A stretch of 64,000 nt of DNA from Bartonella bovis 91-4 (GTDB lineage Bacteria > Pseudomonadota > Alphaproteobacteria > Rhizobiales > Rhizobiaceae): positions 779,341-843,340 of the forward strand of contig NZ_CM001844.1 of NCBI RefSeq assembly GCF_000384965.1, read 5' to 3'. The first letter of the stretch is position 1; every line of letters starts with the position of its first letter. The notes beneath the pieces were generated by a model, which worked only from the letters and a program-made list of their open reading frames with translations, did not search any database and was not told the DNA's origin. Below are positions 9,309 through 21,086 of this stretch, piece after piece. Made by a program: the position numbers and the translations under genes.

Positions 9309-9677
9309 ATGATGACTCATTTGTTGAGTTCCTACTTACCAGTATTGATTTTTATTATTATTTCAGCAGTTATTGCGGGAGCTCTTTTAATTACACCTTA
9401 CATTGTGGCTTATCGTGCCCCTGACCCTGAAAAATTATCAGCTTATGAATGTGGGTTTAACTCTTTTGATGATGCCCGCATGAAATTTGATATTCGGTTT
9501 TATTTAGTTTCAATTTTATTTATTATTTTTGATCTTGAAGTTGCTTTTCTTTTTCCTTGGGCCGTTTCGTTTGGTTCAATAGGTATGTTGGGTTTTTGGT
9601 CAATGATGATATTTTTAGCAATTTTGACGATTGGATTTATATATGAGTGGAAAAAGGGGGCTCTTGAATGGGATTAA
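9309..9677 (+). CDS. nuoA: NADH-quinone oxidoreductase subunit A
   Basis: Small membrane subunit of respiratory complex I. Its 122 residues contain three predicted membrane helices (about 8-30, 62-85, 90-112) and the family loop Y-E-C-G-F near residue 47, whose Cys sits near the quinone site. The acidic motif [12 protein letters not shown] in helix 2 is typical of NuoA/ND3. It is the first gene of the complete nuoA-N operon. Its stop overlaps the start of nuoB by ten bases, indicating translational coupling. Confidence 0.97.
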   Translation: MMTHLLSSYLPVLIFIIISAVIAGALLITPYIVAYRAPDPEKLSAYECGFNSFDDARMKFDIRFYLVSILFIIFDLEVAFLFPWAVSFGSIGMLGFWSMMIFLAILTIGFIYEWKKGALEWD

Positions 9678-10249
9678 TATTAAATAATTCAACAGTTGTA
9701 ACTCCAAAGTCAAAAAAGGTGATAGGGTTGAATACTGGTGAGTTGATAGATTCTCATGATAAATTTTTTCATGATATAAATACTGAATTGTCTGATAAGG
9801 GTTTTTTAGTAACTTCAACAGATGCTTTGATAACTTGGGCGCGTACTGGCTCATTGATGTGGATGAGTTTTGGTTTAGCTTGTTGTGCTGTTGAGATGAT
9901 GCAATGTTCGATGCCTCATTATGATAATGAGCGTTTTGGGTATGCACCGCGTGCTTCACCTCGTCAATCAGATGTGATGGTGGTTGCTGGTACTCTAACC
10001 AACAAAATGGCTCCTGCTTTACGTAAAGTTTATGATCAAATGCCTGAACCGCGTTATGTAATTTCCATGGGATCGTGTGCAAATGGTGGTGGCTATTACC
10101 ATTATTCTTATTCAGTTGTGCGTGGATGTGATCGTATAGTACCGGTAGATATTTATATTCCGGGGTGTCCTCCTACAGCAGAAGCGTTGCTTTACGGTAT
10201 ATTGTTATTGCAAAAAAAAATCCGTCGTACTGGGTCTATAGAGCGATAG
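9668..10249 (+). CDS. nuoB: NADH-quinone oxidoreductase subunit B
   Basis: Peripheral-arm subunit that carries the terminal [4Fe-4S] cluster N2, the electron donor to quinone. It is 193 residues long. The cluster ligands are visible as the tandem Cys pair in ACCAVEMM, Cys in [15 protein letters not shown] and Cys in [12 protein letters not shown]. The N-terminal 30 residues are a variable extension. It overlaps nuoA by ten bases and is followed within 11 bases by nuoC. Confidence 0.98.
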   Translation: MGLILNNSTVVTPKSKKVIGLNTGELIDSHDKFFHDINTELSDKGFLVTSTDALITWARTGSLMWMSFGLACCAVEMMQCSMPHYDNERFGYAPRASPRQSDVMVVAGTLTNKMAPALRKVYDQMPEPRYVISMGSCANGGGYYHYSYSVVRGCDRIVPVDIYIPGCPPTAEALLYGILLLQKKIRRTGSIER

Positions 10250-10260
10250 AGGTTTTGGAG

Positions 10261-10869
10261 ATGTTTGAATCGTTAAATGAGCTTGCTGCCTATTTGAAAA
10301 ATCAATTAGGAGATAAAGTGGAAGAAAGTGTGCTTGCGTTTGGCGAATTGACGATTGTGTCACGTCTTGATGCAATTACTGATGTCTTAATGTTTGTGCG
10401 TGATGATTCTCGCTGTCAGTTTGTTAATATTACAGACGTTAGCGGTGTTGATTATCCTTCTCGAAATAAGCGTTTTGATGTTTCTTATCAATTATTATCT
10501 CCTCGTCACAATTTGCGGTTGCGTATTAAAGTGCGGACTGATGAAAATGTGCCAGTTCCTTCTGCGTGCTCAATTTATCCTGGGGCAGAGTGGTATGAAC
10601 GTGAAACATACGATATGTATGGTATTTTATTTTCTGGTCATCCCGATTTGAGGCGTATTTTGACTGATTATGGGTTTGAAGGGCATCCTTTACGTAAAGA
10701 TTTTCCGGTGACAGGATTCGTTGAATGTCGTTATGATAATGAAGTTAAAAGAGTGATCTATGAGCCTGTTGTTTTGCGGCAAGAAATGCGTAATTTTGAT
10801 TTTCTTTCACCTTGGGAAGGTACTGAATATATTTTGCCGGGTGATGAAAAGATAAGCAGTGAAAAATGA
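10261..10869 (+). CDS. nuoC: NADH-quinone oxidoreductase subunit C
   Basis: 30-kDa-type connecting-arm subunit of complex I that docks with NuoD near the quinone cavity. The ATG at 10261 gives 202 residues and is preceded by GAGG nine bases upstream. A longer open frame to 10165 only overlaps nuoB and has no family similarity. The family signature is present as [17 protein letters not shown] and downstream GHPLRKDFP. NuoC and NuoD are separate genes here, as in other alphaproteobacteria, and not fused as in enterics. Confidence 0.97.
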   Translation: MFESLNELAAYLKNQLGDKVEESVLAFGELTIVSRLDAITDVLMFVRDDSRCQFVNITDVSGVDYPSRNKRFDVSYQLLSPRHNLRLRIKVRTDENVPVPSACSIYPGAEWYERETYDMYGILFSGHPDLRRILTDYGFEGHPLRKDFPVTGFVECRYDNEVKRVIYEPVVLRQEMRNFDFLSPWEGTEYILPGDEKISSEK

Positions 10870-11048
10870 TATTAAGACTGATAAGAATAACATTGGGGCA
10901 AGTAGATTTTTAGATGATTGAATGTTTTCAGTAGGGAGGGATAAGTGTTTGTATGTGGTAAATCGTTACCTTGTGCTTTGCGGTACGGTAAGCAAAACTT
11001 TATTGACGTTCAACTAGGAATGTATTTTGAAAAAGCAAGGAGTTGATT

Positions 11049-12239
11049 GTGGCTGAAGTCAATGTCCGAAACTTTAATATCAATTTTGGTCCTCAACATC
11101 CTGCCGCGCATGGTGTTTTGCGTATGGTTCTCGAGTTGGATGGTGAAGTTGTTGAACGTGTAGATCCGCATATTGGGTTATTGCATCGTGGTACTGAAAA
11201 GTTGATGGAAACAAAAACTTATCTTCAGGCGTGCCCTTATTTGGATCGTTTGGATTATGTTGCTCCTATGAATCAGGAGCATGCTTTTGTACTTGCTATT
11301 GAAAAATTATTAAGTGTTGAGGTTCCTAAACGAGGACAGCTAATCCGTGTTTTATTTTCTGAAATCGGACGCATTCTTAACCATTTACTTAATGTGACAA
11401 CACAGGCGATGGATGTTGGTGCTTTAACACCACCACTTTGGGGATTTGAGCAGCGTGAACGTTTGATGATTTTTTATGAACGTGCATGCGGTGCACGTCT
11501 TCATGCCAATTATTTTCGTCCTGGTGGTGTGCATAGAGATTTGCCGGAATCTTTAATTGAAGATATTGGTAATTTTATTGATCCATTTCTTGTTGCTCTT
11601 GGTAATCTTGATGCGCTTATAACGCCAAATCGAATTTTTAAACAACGAAATGTAGATATTGGAGTAGTAACTAGTGATGAGGCTTGGGCGCGTGGTTTTT
11701 CTGGGGTAATGATTCGCGGTGCGGGTGTTGCGTGGGATTTGCGTAAAAGCCAGCCTTATGAATGTTATGATGAAATGGAATTTGATATTCCTGTTGGTAA
11801 AAATAGTGATTGTTATGATCGTTATCTCATTCGTATGGAAGAAATGCGTCAATCAGCAAAAATTATGTGCCAGTGTGTGAATCGTCTGCTTAGTACTGAA
11901 AGAAATGGGCCGGTTTCAAATTTGGATCATAAAATTGTGCCACCAAAACGTAATGAAATGAAAAATTCAATGGAGGCACTTATTCATCACTTTAAACTTT
12001 ACACGGAAGGGTTTCATACTCCTCCTGGTGAAGTTTATGCTGCTGTAGAAGCTCCAAAGGGTGAATTTGGTGTCTATCTTGTTTCTGATGGTACAAATAA
12101 GCCTTATCGTGTTAAATTGCGTGCTCCTGGTTTTGCACATCTTCAAGCTATGGATTTTCTAACTCGGGGTCATATGCTTGCAGATGCAACAGCTATTTTA
12201 GGTTCAATTGATATTGTTTTTGGGGAGGTTGATCGCTAA
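11049..12239 (+). CDS. nuoD: NADH-quinone oxidoreductase subunit D
   Basis: 49-kDa subunit of complex I, related to the large subunit of NiFe hydrogenases and lining the quinone pocket. I chose GTG 11049 (396 residues), because AAGGAG ends six bases before it and the family N-terminus starts [22 protein letters not shown] at 11043 would abut the ribosome-binding site. Conserved segments include [24 protein letters not shown] and [11 protein letters not shown] near the start. A 179-base spacer separates it from nuoC. Its stop overlaps the nuoE start by one base. Confidence 0.97.
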   Translation: MAEVNVRNFNINFGPQHPAAHGVLRMVLELDGEVVERVDPHIGLLHRGTEKLMETKTYLQACPYLDRLDYVAPMNQEHAFVLAIEKLLSVEVPKRGQLIRVLFSEIGRILNHLLNVTTQAMDVGALTPPLWGFEQRERLMIFYERACGARLHANYFRPGGVHRDLPESLIEDIGNFIDPFLVALGNLDALITPNRIFKQRNVDIGVVTSDEAWARGFSGVMIRGAGVAWDLRKSQPYECYDEMEFDIPVGKNSDCYDRYLIRMEEMRQSAKIMCQCVNRLLSTERNGPVSNLDHKIVPPKRNEMKNSMEALIHHFKLYTEGFHTPPGEVYAAVEAPKGEFGVYLVSDGTNKPYRVKLRAPGFAHLQAMDFLTRGHMLADATAILGSIDIVFGEVDR

Positions 12240-12892
12240 TGTCTGTACGTCGTCTCGCAGATGACGTCCACCAACCATCAAAGTTTTCTTTTACAAAAGA
12301 AAATCAAGTGTGGGCGCAAAATACTATAGCAAAATATCCTGTGGGTCGTGAGCAGTCAGCTGTAATTCCCCTCTTAATGCGCGCTCAAGAGCAAGAAGGT
12401 TGGGTAACACGTGCTGCAATTGAGTATATTGCTCAAATGCTTTCAATGGCTTATATCCGCGTTTTAGAAATTGCTACTTTTTATACTCAGTTTCAACTTA
12501 AACCAGTTGGAACAAAAGCTCATATTCAAGTTTGTGGTACTACTCCTTGTATGTTACGTGGTTCTGATGACTTAATTAAAGTTTGCCAAAAAAAAATTCA
12601 CTCTGAGCCTTTTGTTACTAACAAAGATGGAACCTTATCGTGGGAAGAGGTAGAGTGTCTTGGTGCCTGTGTTAATGCCCCAATGGTTATGATTTTTAAG
12701 GATACTTATGAAGATCTTACAGCAGAACGTCTTGAAGAAATTATAGATGCATTTAAGGCAGGGAAAAATTCTGATATAGCTGTGGGGCCGCAGAATGGTC
12801 GTAAATCATCGGAACCTATAGATGGTTTAACTTCTTTAATTGATGAGAATGAGGGGAAGAAGAAGTCATCAAAACTTTCAAAGAAAAGATAA
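12239..12892 (+). CDS. nuoE: NADH-quinone oxidoreductase subunit E
   Basis: 24-kDa subunit carrying the off-path [2Fe-2S] cluster N1a beside the NADH-binding NuoF. Thioredoxin-like fold ligands are visible: Cys pair in [11 protein letters not shown] and Cys pair in [10 protein letters not shown]. The 217 residues are longer than enteric NuoE (about 166) because of a C-terminal tail from about residue 170 that is rich in Gly, Ser and Lys and looks disordered; similar tails occur in rhizobial homologues. The start overlaps the nuoD stop (TAATG). Confidence 0.97.
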   Translation: MSVRRLADDVHQPSKFSFTKENQVWAQNTIAKYPVGREQSAVIPLLMRAQEQEGWVTRAAIEYIAQMLSMAYIRVLEIATFYTQFQLKPVGTKAHIQVCGTTPCMLRGSDDLIKVCQKKIHSEPFVTNKDGTLSWEEVECLGACVNAPMVMIFKDTYEDLTAERLEEIIDAFKAGKNSDIAVGPQNGRKSSEPIDGLTSLIDENEGKKKSSKLSKKR

Positions 12893-12915
12893 TAAAAAAT
12901 AAAAACAGAATAAAT

Positions 12916-12937
12916 AACACTTTATTAATAAAGTGTT
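12916..12937 (+). other. Perfect inverted repeat in the nuoE-nuoF spacer
   Basis: AACACTTTAT and ATAAAGTGTT flank a TA, forming a 22-base perfect hairpin 24 bases after the nuoE stop. No T-run follows, so it is not a standard terminator. It could be an RNA processing or stabilising site within the nuo transcript. Confidence 0.5.
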
Positions 12938-13055
12938 TAGTGCTTATTTATTTAGAAATATTTTAGTATAAGTAATAACTTTTTTAAATACTGAAAAATT
13001 ATTGGATTTAGGGAAATGTTGAGAACACATTCAATGTTAGAGGAAAAGGTGGGGT

Positions 13056-14363
13056 ATGCTAACTGATAAAGATCGCATTTTCACTAACATTTATGGTTTA
13101 AAAGATAAATCATTAAAAGGTGCAATGCTGCGTGGGCATTGGGATAATACTAAGACGATTATAGAAAAAGGCCGTGACTGGATTGTTGATGAGGTAAAAA
13201 AGTCGGGGTTGCGTGGTCGTGGTGGTGCTGGTTTTCCTACTGGCATGAAGTGGTCTTTTATGCCGAAACAGAGTGATGGTCGGCCACATTATTTAGTCGT
13301 GAATGCAGATGAATCAGAGCCTGGAACATGCAAAGACCGCGATATTTTGCGGCATGATCCTCATACTTTAATTGAAGGATGTGTTATTGCTACTTTTGCA
13401 ATAGGGGCAAATGTTGCTTTTATTTATATTCGTGGTGAATATATTCGTGAGCGTGAAGCGCTTCAAGCTGCAATTGATGAATGTTATAATGCTGGTTTGC
13501 TCGGTAAAAGTACTAAATATGGGCATGCTTGCGATATTATTGTTCATCATGGTGCTGGGGCGTACATTTGTGGTGAGGAAACAGCTCTTTTAGAAAGTCT
13601 TGAAGGAAAAAAAGGGCAGCCTCGGCTTAAACCACCATTTCCTGCAAATATGGGGGTTTATGGTTGCCCGACGATCGTTAACAATGTGGAATCTATAGCA
13701 GTTATTCCAACGATTTTGCGTCGGGGTGCTTCATGGTTTTCATCAATCGGTCGTTTAAATAATGTTGGAACAAAATTGTTTATGATTTCTGGTCATGTCA
13801 ACGCTCCTTGTACATTTGAAGAAGCTTTAGGTGTTTCGTTCCGTGAATTAATTGAAAAGCACACCGGAGGTATTCGTGGTGGATGGAGTAATCTTTTAGC
13901 GGTTATTCCAGGTGGGGCTTCTTGTCCGGTTGTTCGGGGTGAAGATATGATAGATGCAGTCATGGATTTTGATGGAATGCGTGATGTTGGGTCTTCTTTT
14001 GGCACAGGTGGTGTGATTGTTATGGATAAATCAACAGATATTATTAAGGCAATCTGGCGTATAGCAGCTTTTTTTAAACATGAAAGTTGTGGACAGTGTA
14101 CACCGTGTCGTGAAGGTACTGGTTGGATGATGCGCCTTTTAGGGCGTATGGTTGAAGGAAGAGCTCAAAAACGTGAGATTGACCTTTTATTTGAAGTTTC
14201 TAAACAGGTTGAGGGGCATACTATTTGCGCACTTGGTGATGCTGCAGCATGGCCTGTACAAGGATTGATACGTAATTTTCGTTCAGAGATTGAGCGAAGA
14301 ATTGATAATTATACGCGAAATGTGGTTCAGAGCAGAAATGTTGCTTTGGAAGTAGTAGAATGA
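13056..14363 (+). CDS. nuoF: NADH-quinone oxidoreductase subunit F
   Basis: 51-kDa flavoprotein that oxidises NADH, holding FMN and [4Fe-4S] cluster N3. It is 435 residues long. The NADH/FMN-binding glycine-rich motif [16 protein letters not shown] is near residue 50, with a second glycine-rich segment at [13 protein letters not shown]. The N3 ligands are [10 protein letters not shown] near residue 350 plus the distal Cys in [14 protein letters not shown] purine-rich AAAGGTGGGG precedes the ATG. It follows nuoE after a 163-base spacer containing the inverted repeat at 12916. Confidence 0.98.
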   Translation: MLTDKDRIFTNIYGLKDKSLKGAMLRGHWDNTKTIIEKGRDWIVDEVKKSGLRGRGGAGFPTGMKWSFMPKQSDGRPHYLVVNADESEPGTCKDRDILRHDPHTLIEGCVIATFAIGANVAFIYIRGEYIREREALQAAIDECYNAGLLGKSTKYGHACDIIVHHGAGAYICGEETALLESLEGKKGQPRLKPPFPANMGVYGCPTIVNNVESIAVIPTILRRGASWFSSIGRLNNVGTKLFMISGHVNAPCTFEEALGVSFRELIEKHTGGIRGGWSNLLAVIPGGASCPVVRGEDMIDAVMDFDGMRDVGSSFGTGGVIVMDKSTDIIKAIWRIAAFFKHESCGQCTPCREGTGWMMRLLGRMVEGRAQKREIDLLFEVSKQVEGHTICALGDAAAWPVQGLIRNFRSEIERRIDNYTRNVVQSRNVALEVVE

Positions 14364-14424
14364 AAATTTTATTCTAATGAACAATAAAATATAAATTTAG
14401 GTAAATTATCTGCGGACTAGATTA

Positions 14425-16497
14425 ATGATGATAAGTATCAAAGTTGATGGTAAAGAGATTGAAGTTCCTGACTACTATACATTGCTTCAAGCCGCTGAAG
14501 CTGCTGGCGCTGAAGTGCCGCGTTTTTGTTTTCATGAAAGTCTGTCAATCGCTGGGAATTGTCGTATGTGCTTAGTTGAGGTCAAAGGTGCTCCTCCAAA
14601 ACCTCAAGCTTCTTGTGCGATGGGAGTTCGCGATTTACGATTAGGACCTAATGGTGAAATACCTGAAATATTTACCAATAGCACGATGGTTAAAAAAGCT
14701 CGTGAAGGTGTTATGGAGTTTCTCCTCATTAATCATCCGCTAGATTGTCCTGTATGTGATCAAGGTGGGGAATGTGATCTTCAAGATCAGGCAATGTTTT
14801 ATGGTCGTGATTGTTCTCGTTATTCGGAAAACAAACGTGCTGTAGAAGATAAATATATCGGTCCGCTTGTAAAAACTGTTATGACACGGTGTATTCATTG
14901 TACCCGTTGTGTTCGTTTTACAACAGAAGTTGCAGGTGTTTCAGAACTTGGTTTAATTGGTCGTGGTGAAGATGCTGAAATTACAACCTATCTTGAAAAA
15001 GCAATGACATCTGAATTGCAGGGGAACGTTATTGATCTTTGTCCGGTGGGTGCTTTAACCTCAAAGCCTTATGCATTTCACGCACGTTCATGGGAATTGG
15101 CTAAGACAGAATCAATTGATGTAATGGATGCACTTGGTAGTGCCATTCGAATTGATAGTCGGGGGCGTGAAGTTATGCGAATCATACCACGTACGAATCA
15201 GGACATAAATGAGGAATGGATTTCTGATAAGACCCGCTTTATTTGGGATGGATTACGCACTCAGCGACTTGATAAACCATATGTTCGTAAAAAAGGAAAA
15301 CTTCAACCTGCAAGTTGGTCGGAAGCTTTTGCTAGTATTAAAACAGCAATATTTAAGACTCCAGCAGAAAAAATTGGTGCAATTGCAGGAGATCTAGCGT
15401 CTGTTGAAGAAATGTATGCGCTTAAAATATTGCTCACTTCATTGGGGTCAAAGGTATTTGATTGTCGTCAAAGAGGGATGGCATTATCACCTGAATTAGG
15501 TCGCTCAAGTTATATTTTTAATCCAACTATTGTGGGTATTGAGCAAGCCGATGCATTGCTCATTGTAGGGTCTAATCCGCGTACTGAAGCTGCTGTTTTA
15601 AATGCGCGTATTTTAAAGCGTCAACGGATGGGGCAATTTCCGATTGCATTAATTGGAGAACAAGTTGATTTACGTTATCCATATTCTTATCTTGGAGCTG
15701 GTACTGAAGCATTGAATGCACTTATTAGTGGAGAGAATGCGTTTTTTGATGTTCTGAAAAAAGCTAAAAGGCCACTTATTCTTATTGGGGAAGGTGCTGT
15801 TTCAGGTAAAGAGGGTTTATCTGTTTTAAAAAGTCTCGCAAAATTATCTGATATTGTTGGTGCTCTTAATAAAGAATGGAATGGTTTTGGTGTTCTTCAT
15901 AATGCTGCCTCGACTGTTGGGGGGTTAGATATTGGTTTTGTTTCTAAGATTGGAACTGAAAATATTGTTAAAACTTGTGAAGTCTTATTTTTACTTGGTG
16001 CCGATGAAGTAGAATTAACTCATAAAAAGGCTTTTACAATTTATATTGGTAGTCATGGTGATAATGGTGCGCATGCTGCTGATGTAATTTTGCCAGCGTC
16101 AGCTTATACTGAAAAGTCAGGACTTTACGTTAATACGGAAGGTCGTGTTCAAATGACGAATCGAGCTGGTTTTGCTCCGGGTGAAGCGAAGGAGGATTGG
16201 GCAATTTTGCGTGCTTTATCTGATGTTTTAGGAAAAAAGCTTCCTTTTGATTCTTTATCACAATTAAGACAGAATTTATTCAATGATTTTCCACATCTTT
16301 GCGCCATTGATGATATAGCTCCTTCATGTGTAAATGATATCAAAGTGCTCGGTTCACAATTAATTGTTCTAAGTAAGCAAACATTTGCTTCTATAATTAA
16401 GGACTTCTATTTAACAAATCCAATAGCGCGTTCTTCTGCAGTTATGGCTGAGTGTTCTGCTCTTGCAAAAAGTTGTGCTGCTGGATTTGTAGAGTAA
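14425..16497 (+). CDS. nuoG: NADH-quinone oxidoreductase subunit G
   Basis: 75-kDa subunit that carries the electron chain from NuoF toward NuoI. It is 690 residues long. A plant-ferredoxin-like [2Fe-2S] domain comes first ([15 protein letters not shown] and the later CAMG). The His-Cys [4Fe-4S] motif [14 protein letters not shown] follows near residue 108, then CIHCTRC with the later CPVGAL. A molybdopterin-oxidoreductase-like domain that no longer binds a cofactor fills the rest. The ATG at 14425 is followed by another ATG, which is equally possible. Confidence 0.98.
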   Translation: MMISIKVDGKEIEVPDYYTLLQAAEAAGAEVPRFCFHESLSIAGNCRMCLVEVKGAPPKPQASCAMGVRDLRLGPNGEIPEIFTNSTMVKKAREGVMEFLLINHPLDCPVCDQGGECDLQDQAMFYGRDCSRYSENKRAVEDKYIGPLVKTVMTRCIHCTRCVRFTTEVAGVSELGLIGRGEDAEITTYLEKAMTSELQGNVIDLCPVGALTSKPYAFHARSWELAKTESIDVMDALGSAIRIDSRGREVMRIIPRTNQDINEEWISDKTRFIWDGLRTQRLDKPYVRKKGKLQPASWSEAFASIKTAIFKTPAEKIGAIAGDLASVEEMYALKILLTSLGSKVFDCRQRGMALSPELGRSSYIFNPTIVGIEQADALLIVGSNPRTEAAVLNARILKRQRMGQFPIALIGEQVDLRYPYSYLGAGTEALNALISGENAFFDVLKKAKRPLILIGEGAVSGKEGLSVLKSLAKLSDIVGALNKEWNGFGVLHNAASTVGGLDIGFVSKIGTENIVKTCEVLFLLGADEVELTHKKAFTIYIGSHGDNGAHAADVILPASAYTEKSGLYVNTEGRVQMTNRAGFAPGEAKEDWAILRALSDVLGKKLPFDSLSQLRQNLFNDFPHLCAIDDIAPSCVNDIKVLGSQLIVLSKQTFASIIKDFYLTNPIARSSAVMAECSALAKSCAAGFVE

Positions 16498-16520
16498 GAA
16501 TAGAAGGGAAAAGGAATATT

Positions 16521-17567
16521 ATGTATGATTTCTTTATGACCTGGCTATTACCATTGCTGATTATAGTAGGCAAAACACTTTTCCTTTTGGTTGTTCTTTT
16601 AGTTTTAATTGCCTATCTTCTTTATGCAGATAGAAAAATTTGGGCTGCTGTGCAATTGCGACGGGGGCCGAATGTTGTTGGCCCATGGGGGTTATTACAA
16701 TCTTTTGCGGATTTAATTAAATTTGCTGTTAAAGAACCTATTATTCCTGCTGGTGCTAATAAAGGTGTTTTCCTTTTAGCTCCTTTTGTTTCTGCTACGC
16801 TTGCATTGTCAACTTGGGCTGTTGTGCCAGTTAATGAAAATTGGGAAGTTGCTAGTATCAATATTGGTTTGCTTTATATTTTAGCTATTTCATCTCTTGA
16901 AGTTTATGGCGTTATCATGGGGGGGTGGGCGTCAAATTCAAAATATCCTTTTCTAGGAGCTCTTCGTTCAGCGGCACAAATGGTTTCTTATGAGGTTTCA
17001 ATTGGATTTGTTCTTGTAACTGTTGTTTTGATAAGTGGTTCATTAGACCTTACAACAATTGTTCGTGAACAAAGTAGGGGACTCGGAATGAATCTTGGTC
17101 TACCTTTTAACAGTTTTCTTGACTGGAATTGGTTAGTTCTTTTTCCAGTGTTTATTATATTTTTTATTTCTGCACTTGCTGAAACAAATCGTCCTCCCTT
17201 TGATTTAGTTGAAGCAGAATCTGAGCTTGTTGCTGGTCATATGGTAGAGTATTCCTCAACTCCTTATATGCTTTTTTTTCTTGGTGAATATGTTGCTATT
17301 GTTTTAATGTGTGCATTAACAACCATTTTATTTTTAGGTGGTTGGTTACCTCCTTTAGATGTTTGGTGGCTTAATTGGGTTCCAGGTGTTATTTGGTTTG
17401 TTTTAAAGGTTTGTTTTGTATTTTTTGGTTTTGCTATAGTTAAAGCATTTGTACCGCGTTATCGTTATGACCAATTAATGCGGCTTGGTTGGAAAGTGTT
17501 TCTTCCTATTTCATTGGCAATGGTTGTGATAACTGCTGCTGTTTTAAAATATATTAGTTTTGCTTAA
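16521..17567 (+). CDS. nuoH: NADH-quinone oxidoreductase subunit H
   Basis: ND1-type membrane subunit that forms the quinone chamber at the junction of the arms. The ATG at 16521 gives 348 residues with about eight to nine membrane helices and is preceded by AAAGGA. An upstream extension to 16452 lies inside nuoG and is rejected. Conserved loop residues include [15 protein letters not shown] near the N-terminus and the acidic quinone-cavity loop [20 protein letters not shown]. Confidence 0.97.
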   Translation: MYDFFMTWLLPLLIIVGKTLFLLVVLLVLIAYLLYADRKIWAAVQLRRGPNVVGPWGLLQSFADLIKFAVKEPIIPAGANKGVFLLAPFVSATLALSTWAVVPVNENWEVASINIGLLYILAISSLEVYGVIMGGWASNSKYPFLGALRSAAQMVSYEVSIGFVLVTVVLISGSLDLTTIVREQSRGLGMNLGLPFNSFLDWNWLVLFPVFIIFFISALAETNRPPFDLVEAESELVAGHMVEYSSTPYMLFFLGEYVAIVLMCALTTILFLGGWLPPLDVWWLNWVPGVIWFVLKVCFVFFGFAIVKAFVPRYRYDQLMRLGWKVFLPISLAMVVITAAVLKYISFA

Positions 17568-17583
17568 AGAGGGGGTGTTTCTT

Positions 17584-18075
17584 ATGTCAGGTCTTATTCA
17601 AGCGGCAAAATCACTGCTTCTATTAGAATTTATAAGTGCCTTTTTTTTGGCGATGCGTCAGTTTTTTTCGCCAAAACCTACAATTAATTACCCTTATGAA
17701 AAAGGTGTTGTTTCTCCACGTTTTCGTGGTGAACATGCTTTACGTCGTTATCCAAATGGTGAAGAACGGTGTATCGCATGTAAATTATGTGAAGCAATTT
17801 GTCCTGCACAAGCTATTACAATTGAGGCGGGACCACGCTGCAATGATGGTACACGTAGAACTATTCGTTATGATATTGATATGGTTAAGTGTATTTATTG
17901 TGGTTTTTGTCAGGAAGCTTGTCCAGTTGATGCTATTGTGGAGGGGCCAAATTTTGAGTTTGCAACAGAAATGCGTGAAGAACTTTATTATGATAAAGAA
18001 AAGCTTTTAAGTAATGGAGATCGTTGGGAAAGAGAAATTGCTCGTAATATATTGATGGATGCGCCTTATCGTTAA
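17584..18075 (+). CDS. nuoI: NADH-quinone oxidoreductase subunit I
   Basis: TYKY-type subunit carrying [4Fe-4S] clusters N6a and N6b, passing electrons to NuoB. The ATG at 17584 gives 163 residues. The two ferredoxin motifs are [16 protein letters not shown] near residue 64 and [16 protein letters not shown] near residue 104. The N-terminal helix that clamps to the membrane arm is visible (residues 10-25). It is 16 bases after nuoH. Confidence 0.98.
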   Translation: MSGLIQAAKSLLLLEFISAFFLAMRQFFSPKPTINYPYEKGVVSPRFRGEHALRRYPNGEERCIACKLCEAICPAQAITIEAGPRCNDGTRRTIRYDIDMVKCIYCGFCQEACPVDAIVEGPNFEFATEMREELYYDKEKLLSNGDRWEREIARNILMDAPYR

Positions 18076-18172
18076 GTGTATCTTCAAATAAATAGCCGGA
18101 TGATTCTATCTAGAAAATTGAGTCTGGTATGAATTTTATGCTAATTAGTGATTATTAATCGAAGGAAATCCT

Positions 18173-18793
18173 ATGCTAACAGGTTCAGCAGCGGTATTTT
18201 TCTATATATTTTCTTTTATCATGCTTGTAAGTGCAGTTACTGTTGTTGCTGCACGTAATCCAGTGCATTCAGTGTTGTTTTTAATCTTGGCATTTTTTAA
18301 TGCAGCGGCTTTGTTTGTGCTTTTAGGGGCCGAATTTTTGGGGCTTATTTTGCTTGTTGTTTATGTTGGTGCTGTAGCAGTTTTATTTTTATTTGTGGTT
18401 ATGATGCTTGATGTGGACTTTGCTGAATTAAAAAGTGGGGTGCTCCGATATATCCCTATTGGTGCTTTTATTGGTGTTATTATTGTTGTAGAATTAATTT
18501 CCGTTTTTATTAGTAGCCATTTTTCTCCGACTTTAAGATCTTATGTTACACAACCAATGCCAGATTTAACGCGGCGAACAAATACGCAAGCGTTAGGAGA
18601 TGTTCTTTATACAGATTATATTTTCTATTTCCAAATTGCTGGAATGATTTTATTAGTTGCAATGATTGGCGCTATTGTTTTAACACTTCGTCATAAATCT
18701 GGTGTAAAACGACAATCAATTGCAGTGCAAGTCGCTAGAACGGCAAAAAATGCAATTGAAATCAAAAAAGTTGAATCAGGTAAGGGTATTTAG
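18173..18793 (+). CDS. nuoJ: NADH-quinone oxidoreductase subunit J
   Basis: ND6-type membrane subunit at the base of the proton-pumping arm. It has 206 residues with five predicted membrane helices. The conserved helix-3 segment is [24 protein letters not shown], which contains the pi-bulge region known to move in catalysis. A basic 30-residue tail follows the last helix. Its coding end is close to nuoK (13-base gap). Confidence 0.96.
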   Translation: MLTGSAAVFFYIFSFIMLVSAVTVVAARNPVHSVLFLILAFFNAAALFVLLGAEFLGLILLVVYVGAVAVLFLFVVMMLDVDFAELKSGVLRYIPIGAFIGVIIVVELISVFISSHFSPTLRSYVTQPMPDLTRRTNTQALGDVLYTDYIFYFQIAGMILLVAMIGAIVLTLRHKSGVKRQSIAVQVARTAKNAIEIKKVESGKGI

Positions 18794-18806
18794 CGGGGAA
18801 ACGACT

Positions 18807-19115
18807 ATGCATATTGATATTTCTCATTATCTCACTGTTTCTGCGGTAATGTTTACAATTGGCATTTTTGGCATTTTCCTAAATAGGAAAAATGTGATTA
18901 TTATTCTCATGTCAATTGAACTCATATTACTTTCAGTCAACCTCAATTTTGTTGCGTTTTCAGCATTTCTTCATGATCTGGTTGGTCAAATATTCGCTTT
19001 ATTTATCTTGACAGTCGCGGCTGCTGAAGCAGCAATTGGTTTAGCAATTCTTGTTGTTTTTTTCCGTAACCGCGGTTCTATCGCAGTTGAAGATGTTAAT
19101 ATGATGAAAGGCTGA
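18807..19115 (+). CDS. nuoK: NADH-quinone oxidoreductase subunit K
   Basis: ND4L-type subunit with three membrane helices and 102 residues from the ATG at 18807. The two buried glutamates needed for proton transfer in this family are seen in [11 protein letters not shown] and [12 protein letters not shown] longer frame starting at 18720 only overlaps nuoJ. It is followed by nuoL after six bases. Confidence 0.97.
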   Translation: MHIDISHYLTVSAVMFTIGIFGIFLNRKNVIIILMSIELILLSVNLNFVAFSAFLHDLVGQIFALFILTVAAAEAAIGLAILVVFFRNRGSIAVEDVNMMKG

Positions 19116-19121
19116 TAAGTA

Positions 19122-21086
19122 ATGTATTATGCAATTGTCTTTCTGCCGCTTTTGGGCTTTTTAATTGCTGCTGTCGGCGGAAAAACTATAGGGTCTCGTG
19201 CAAGTGAGATTGTCACATCTAGTTTCATGATAATTGTTGCTGCATTATCATGGATAGCTTTTTTAAATATTACTATTGGTCATACTTCAGCAGTTAGTGT
19301 GCCGGTCTTACATTGGGTAACTGTTGGTAACTTGATTTTTGATTGGGCCTTATATATTGATACATTAACAGCCGTTATGCTTGTTGTAGTTAACAGTGTT
19401 TCAGCATTGGTGCATGTTTATTCAATTGGCTATATGCATCGTGATCCTTCAAAATCCCGTTTTTTTGCCTATCTTTCTTTGTTCACATTTATGATGCTTA
19501 TGCTGGTGACAGCTGATAACCTAATCCAAATGTTTTTTGGTTGGGAAGGTGTTGGGCTTGCTTCTTATTTACTAATTGGTTTTTGGTTTCAGCGAGCTTC
19601 TGCTAACAAAGCAGCAATGAAAGCTTTTGTAGTTAACCGTGTTGGTGATTTTGGGTTTCTTTTAGGTATTTTTAATATTTTTGTTTTGTTTCAGTCAGTT
19701 AATTTTGCACATATTTTTGCAAAGGCTGTAGATGTTAACTTTGTACAAAATGCAACATTTTTAGGTTGGCAGCTTGATGGACAAACAGCAGTTACCGTAA
19801 CGTGCCTTCTTTTGTTTATCGGTGCCATGGGTAAATCAGCACAATTTCTTCTGCATACATGGCTTCCTGATGCAATGGAAGGACCAACACCTGTGTCTGC
19901 TCTCATTCACGCAGCAACAATGGTGACTGCTGGCGTTTTTATGGTTGCACGTATGTCGCCAATTTTTGAACTTTCTTCAACAGCTTCTACCATGATTATT
20001 ATTGTTGGAACAATGACTGCACTTTTTGCGGCCACTGTGGGGCTTGTGCAAAATGATATAAAGCGCGTTATTGCTTATTCAACATGTTCACAGCTTGGTT
20101 ATATGTTTGTTGCTTTAGGTGTTGGAGCTTATGGAGCAGCTGTTTTTCATCTCTTTACACACGCTTTTTTTAAAGCTTTATTGTTTCTCGGTGCGGGTTC
20201 TGTAATTCACGCAGTATCTGATGAACAAGATATGCGAAAAATGGGGGGATTGCGCAAACATATACAAGCAACTTATTGGATGATGATTATAGGAACTATT
20301 TCATTAACAGGTGTTGGAATACCAGGCACATTTTTTGGTACAGCAGGTTTTTTCTCAAAAGATGCAATTATCGAATCCGCTTTTGCATCACATAATATTG
20401 CCTCAGGATATGCTTTTTGGCTTCTCGTTTTGTCTGCTTTATTAACAAGTTTTTATTCATGGCGACTTATATTTATGACATTTCATGGTAAGCCACGTGC
20501 AACTGTTGATGTTATGCATCATGTTCATGAATCACCTCCGGTTATGTTGATTCCTCTGCTTGTTTTGTCTGTTGGAGCGCTATTTGCAGGTATAGTTTTT
20601 CAGCCTTACTTTTTTGGTAATTTGTATGATACTTTTTGGAAAGGCGCGTTGTTTACAAATAGCCATAACCATATTCTTCATGAAGCGCACAATGTGCTAA
20701 ATTGGGTAAAATGGTTACCATTTACAGCAATGGTTTTTGGATTTATTTTAGCTTGCCTATTCTATATTTTTGTTCCATCACTTCCTAAGAGACTTTCTGA
20801 GTTGATGCCTGCATTCTACCATTTCCTTTACAATAAATGGTATTTTGATGAACTTTATAATTTTTTATTTGTCCGTCCTGCTTTAAGAATTGGTCACTTT
20901 CTTTGGAAGGTATGTGATGGTAAAATTATTGATGGCTTGGGTCCAAATGGTATTGCTGCACGTGTTGTTGATATTACAAACAAAATTGTCCGACTGCAGA
21001 CGGGGTATCTTTATCATTATGCGTTTGCGATGCTTATTGGTGTCACAGCGTTAATCACGTGGGTAATGATCGGGGGAATAAATTGA
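19122..21086 (+). CDS. nuoL: NADH-quinone oxidoreductase subunit L
   Basis: ND5-type antiporter-like proton-pump subunit at the distal end of the membrane arm. It has 654 residues, many membrane helices, and the long C-terminal lateral helix region. Conserved pump residues appear in [18 protein letters not shown] (Glu) and in [31 protein letters not shown] (broken-helix Lys and His). Its TGA stop overlaps the ATG of nuoM by one base. Confidence 0.98.
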   Translation: MYYAIVFLPLLGFLIAAVGGKTIGSRASEIVTSSFMIIVAALSWIAFLNITIGHTSAVSVPVLHWVTVGNLIFDWALYIDTLTAVMLVVVNSVSALVHVYSIGYMHRDPSKSRFFAYLSLFTFMMLMLVTADNLIQMFFGWEGVGLASYLLIGFWFQRASANKAAMKAFVVNRVGDFGFLLGIFNIFVLFQSVNFAHIFAKAVDVNFVQNATFLGWQLDGQTAVTVTCLLLFIGAMGKSAQFLLHTWLPDAMEGPTPVSALIHAATMVTAGVFMVARMSPIFELSSTASTMIIIVGTMTALFAATVGLVQNDIKRVIAYSTCSQLGYMFVALGVGAYGAAVFHLFTHAFFKALLFLGAGSVIHAVSDEQDMRKMGGLRKHIQATYWMMIIGTISLTGVGIPGTFFGTAGFFSKDAIIESAFASHNIASGYAFWLLVLSALLTSFYSWRLIFMTFHGKPRATVDVMHHVHESPPVMLIPLLVLSVGALFAGIVFQPYFFGNLYDTFWKGALFTNSHNHILHEAHNVLNWVKWLPFTAMVFGFILACLFYIFVPSLPKRLSELMPAFYHFLYNKWYFDELYNFLFVRPALRIGHFLWKVCDGKIIDGLGPNGIAARVVDITNKIVRLQTGYLYHYAFAMLIGVTALITWVMIGGIN

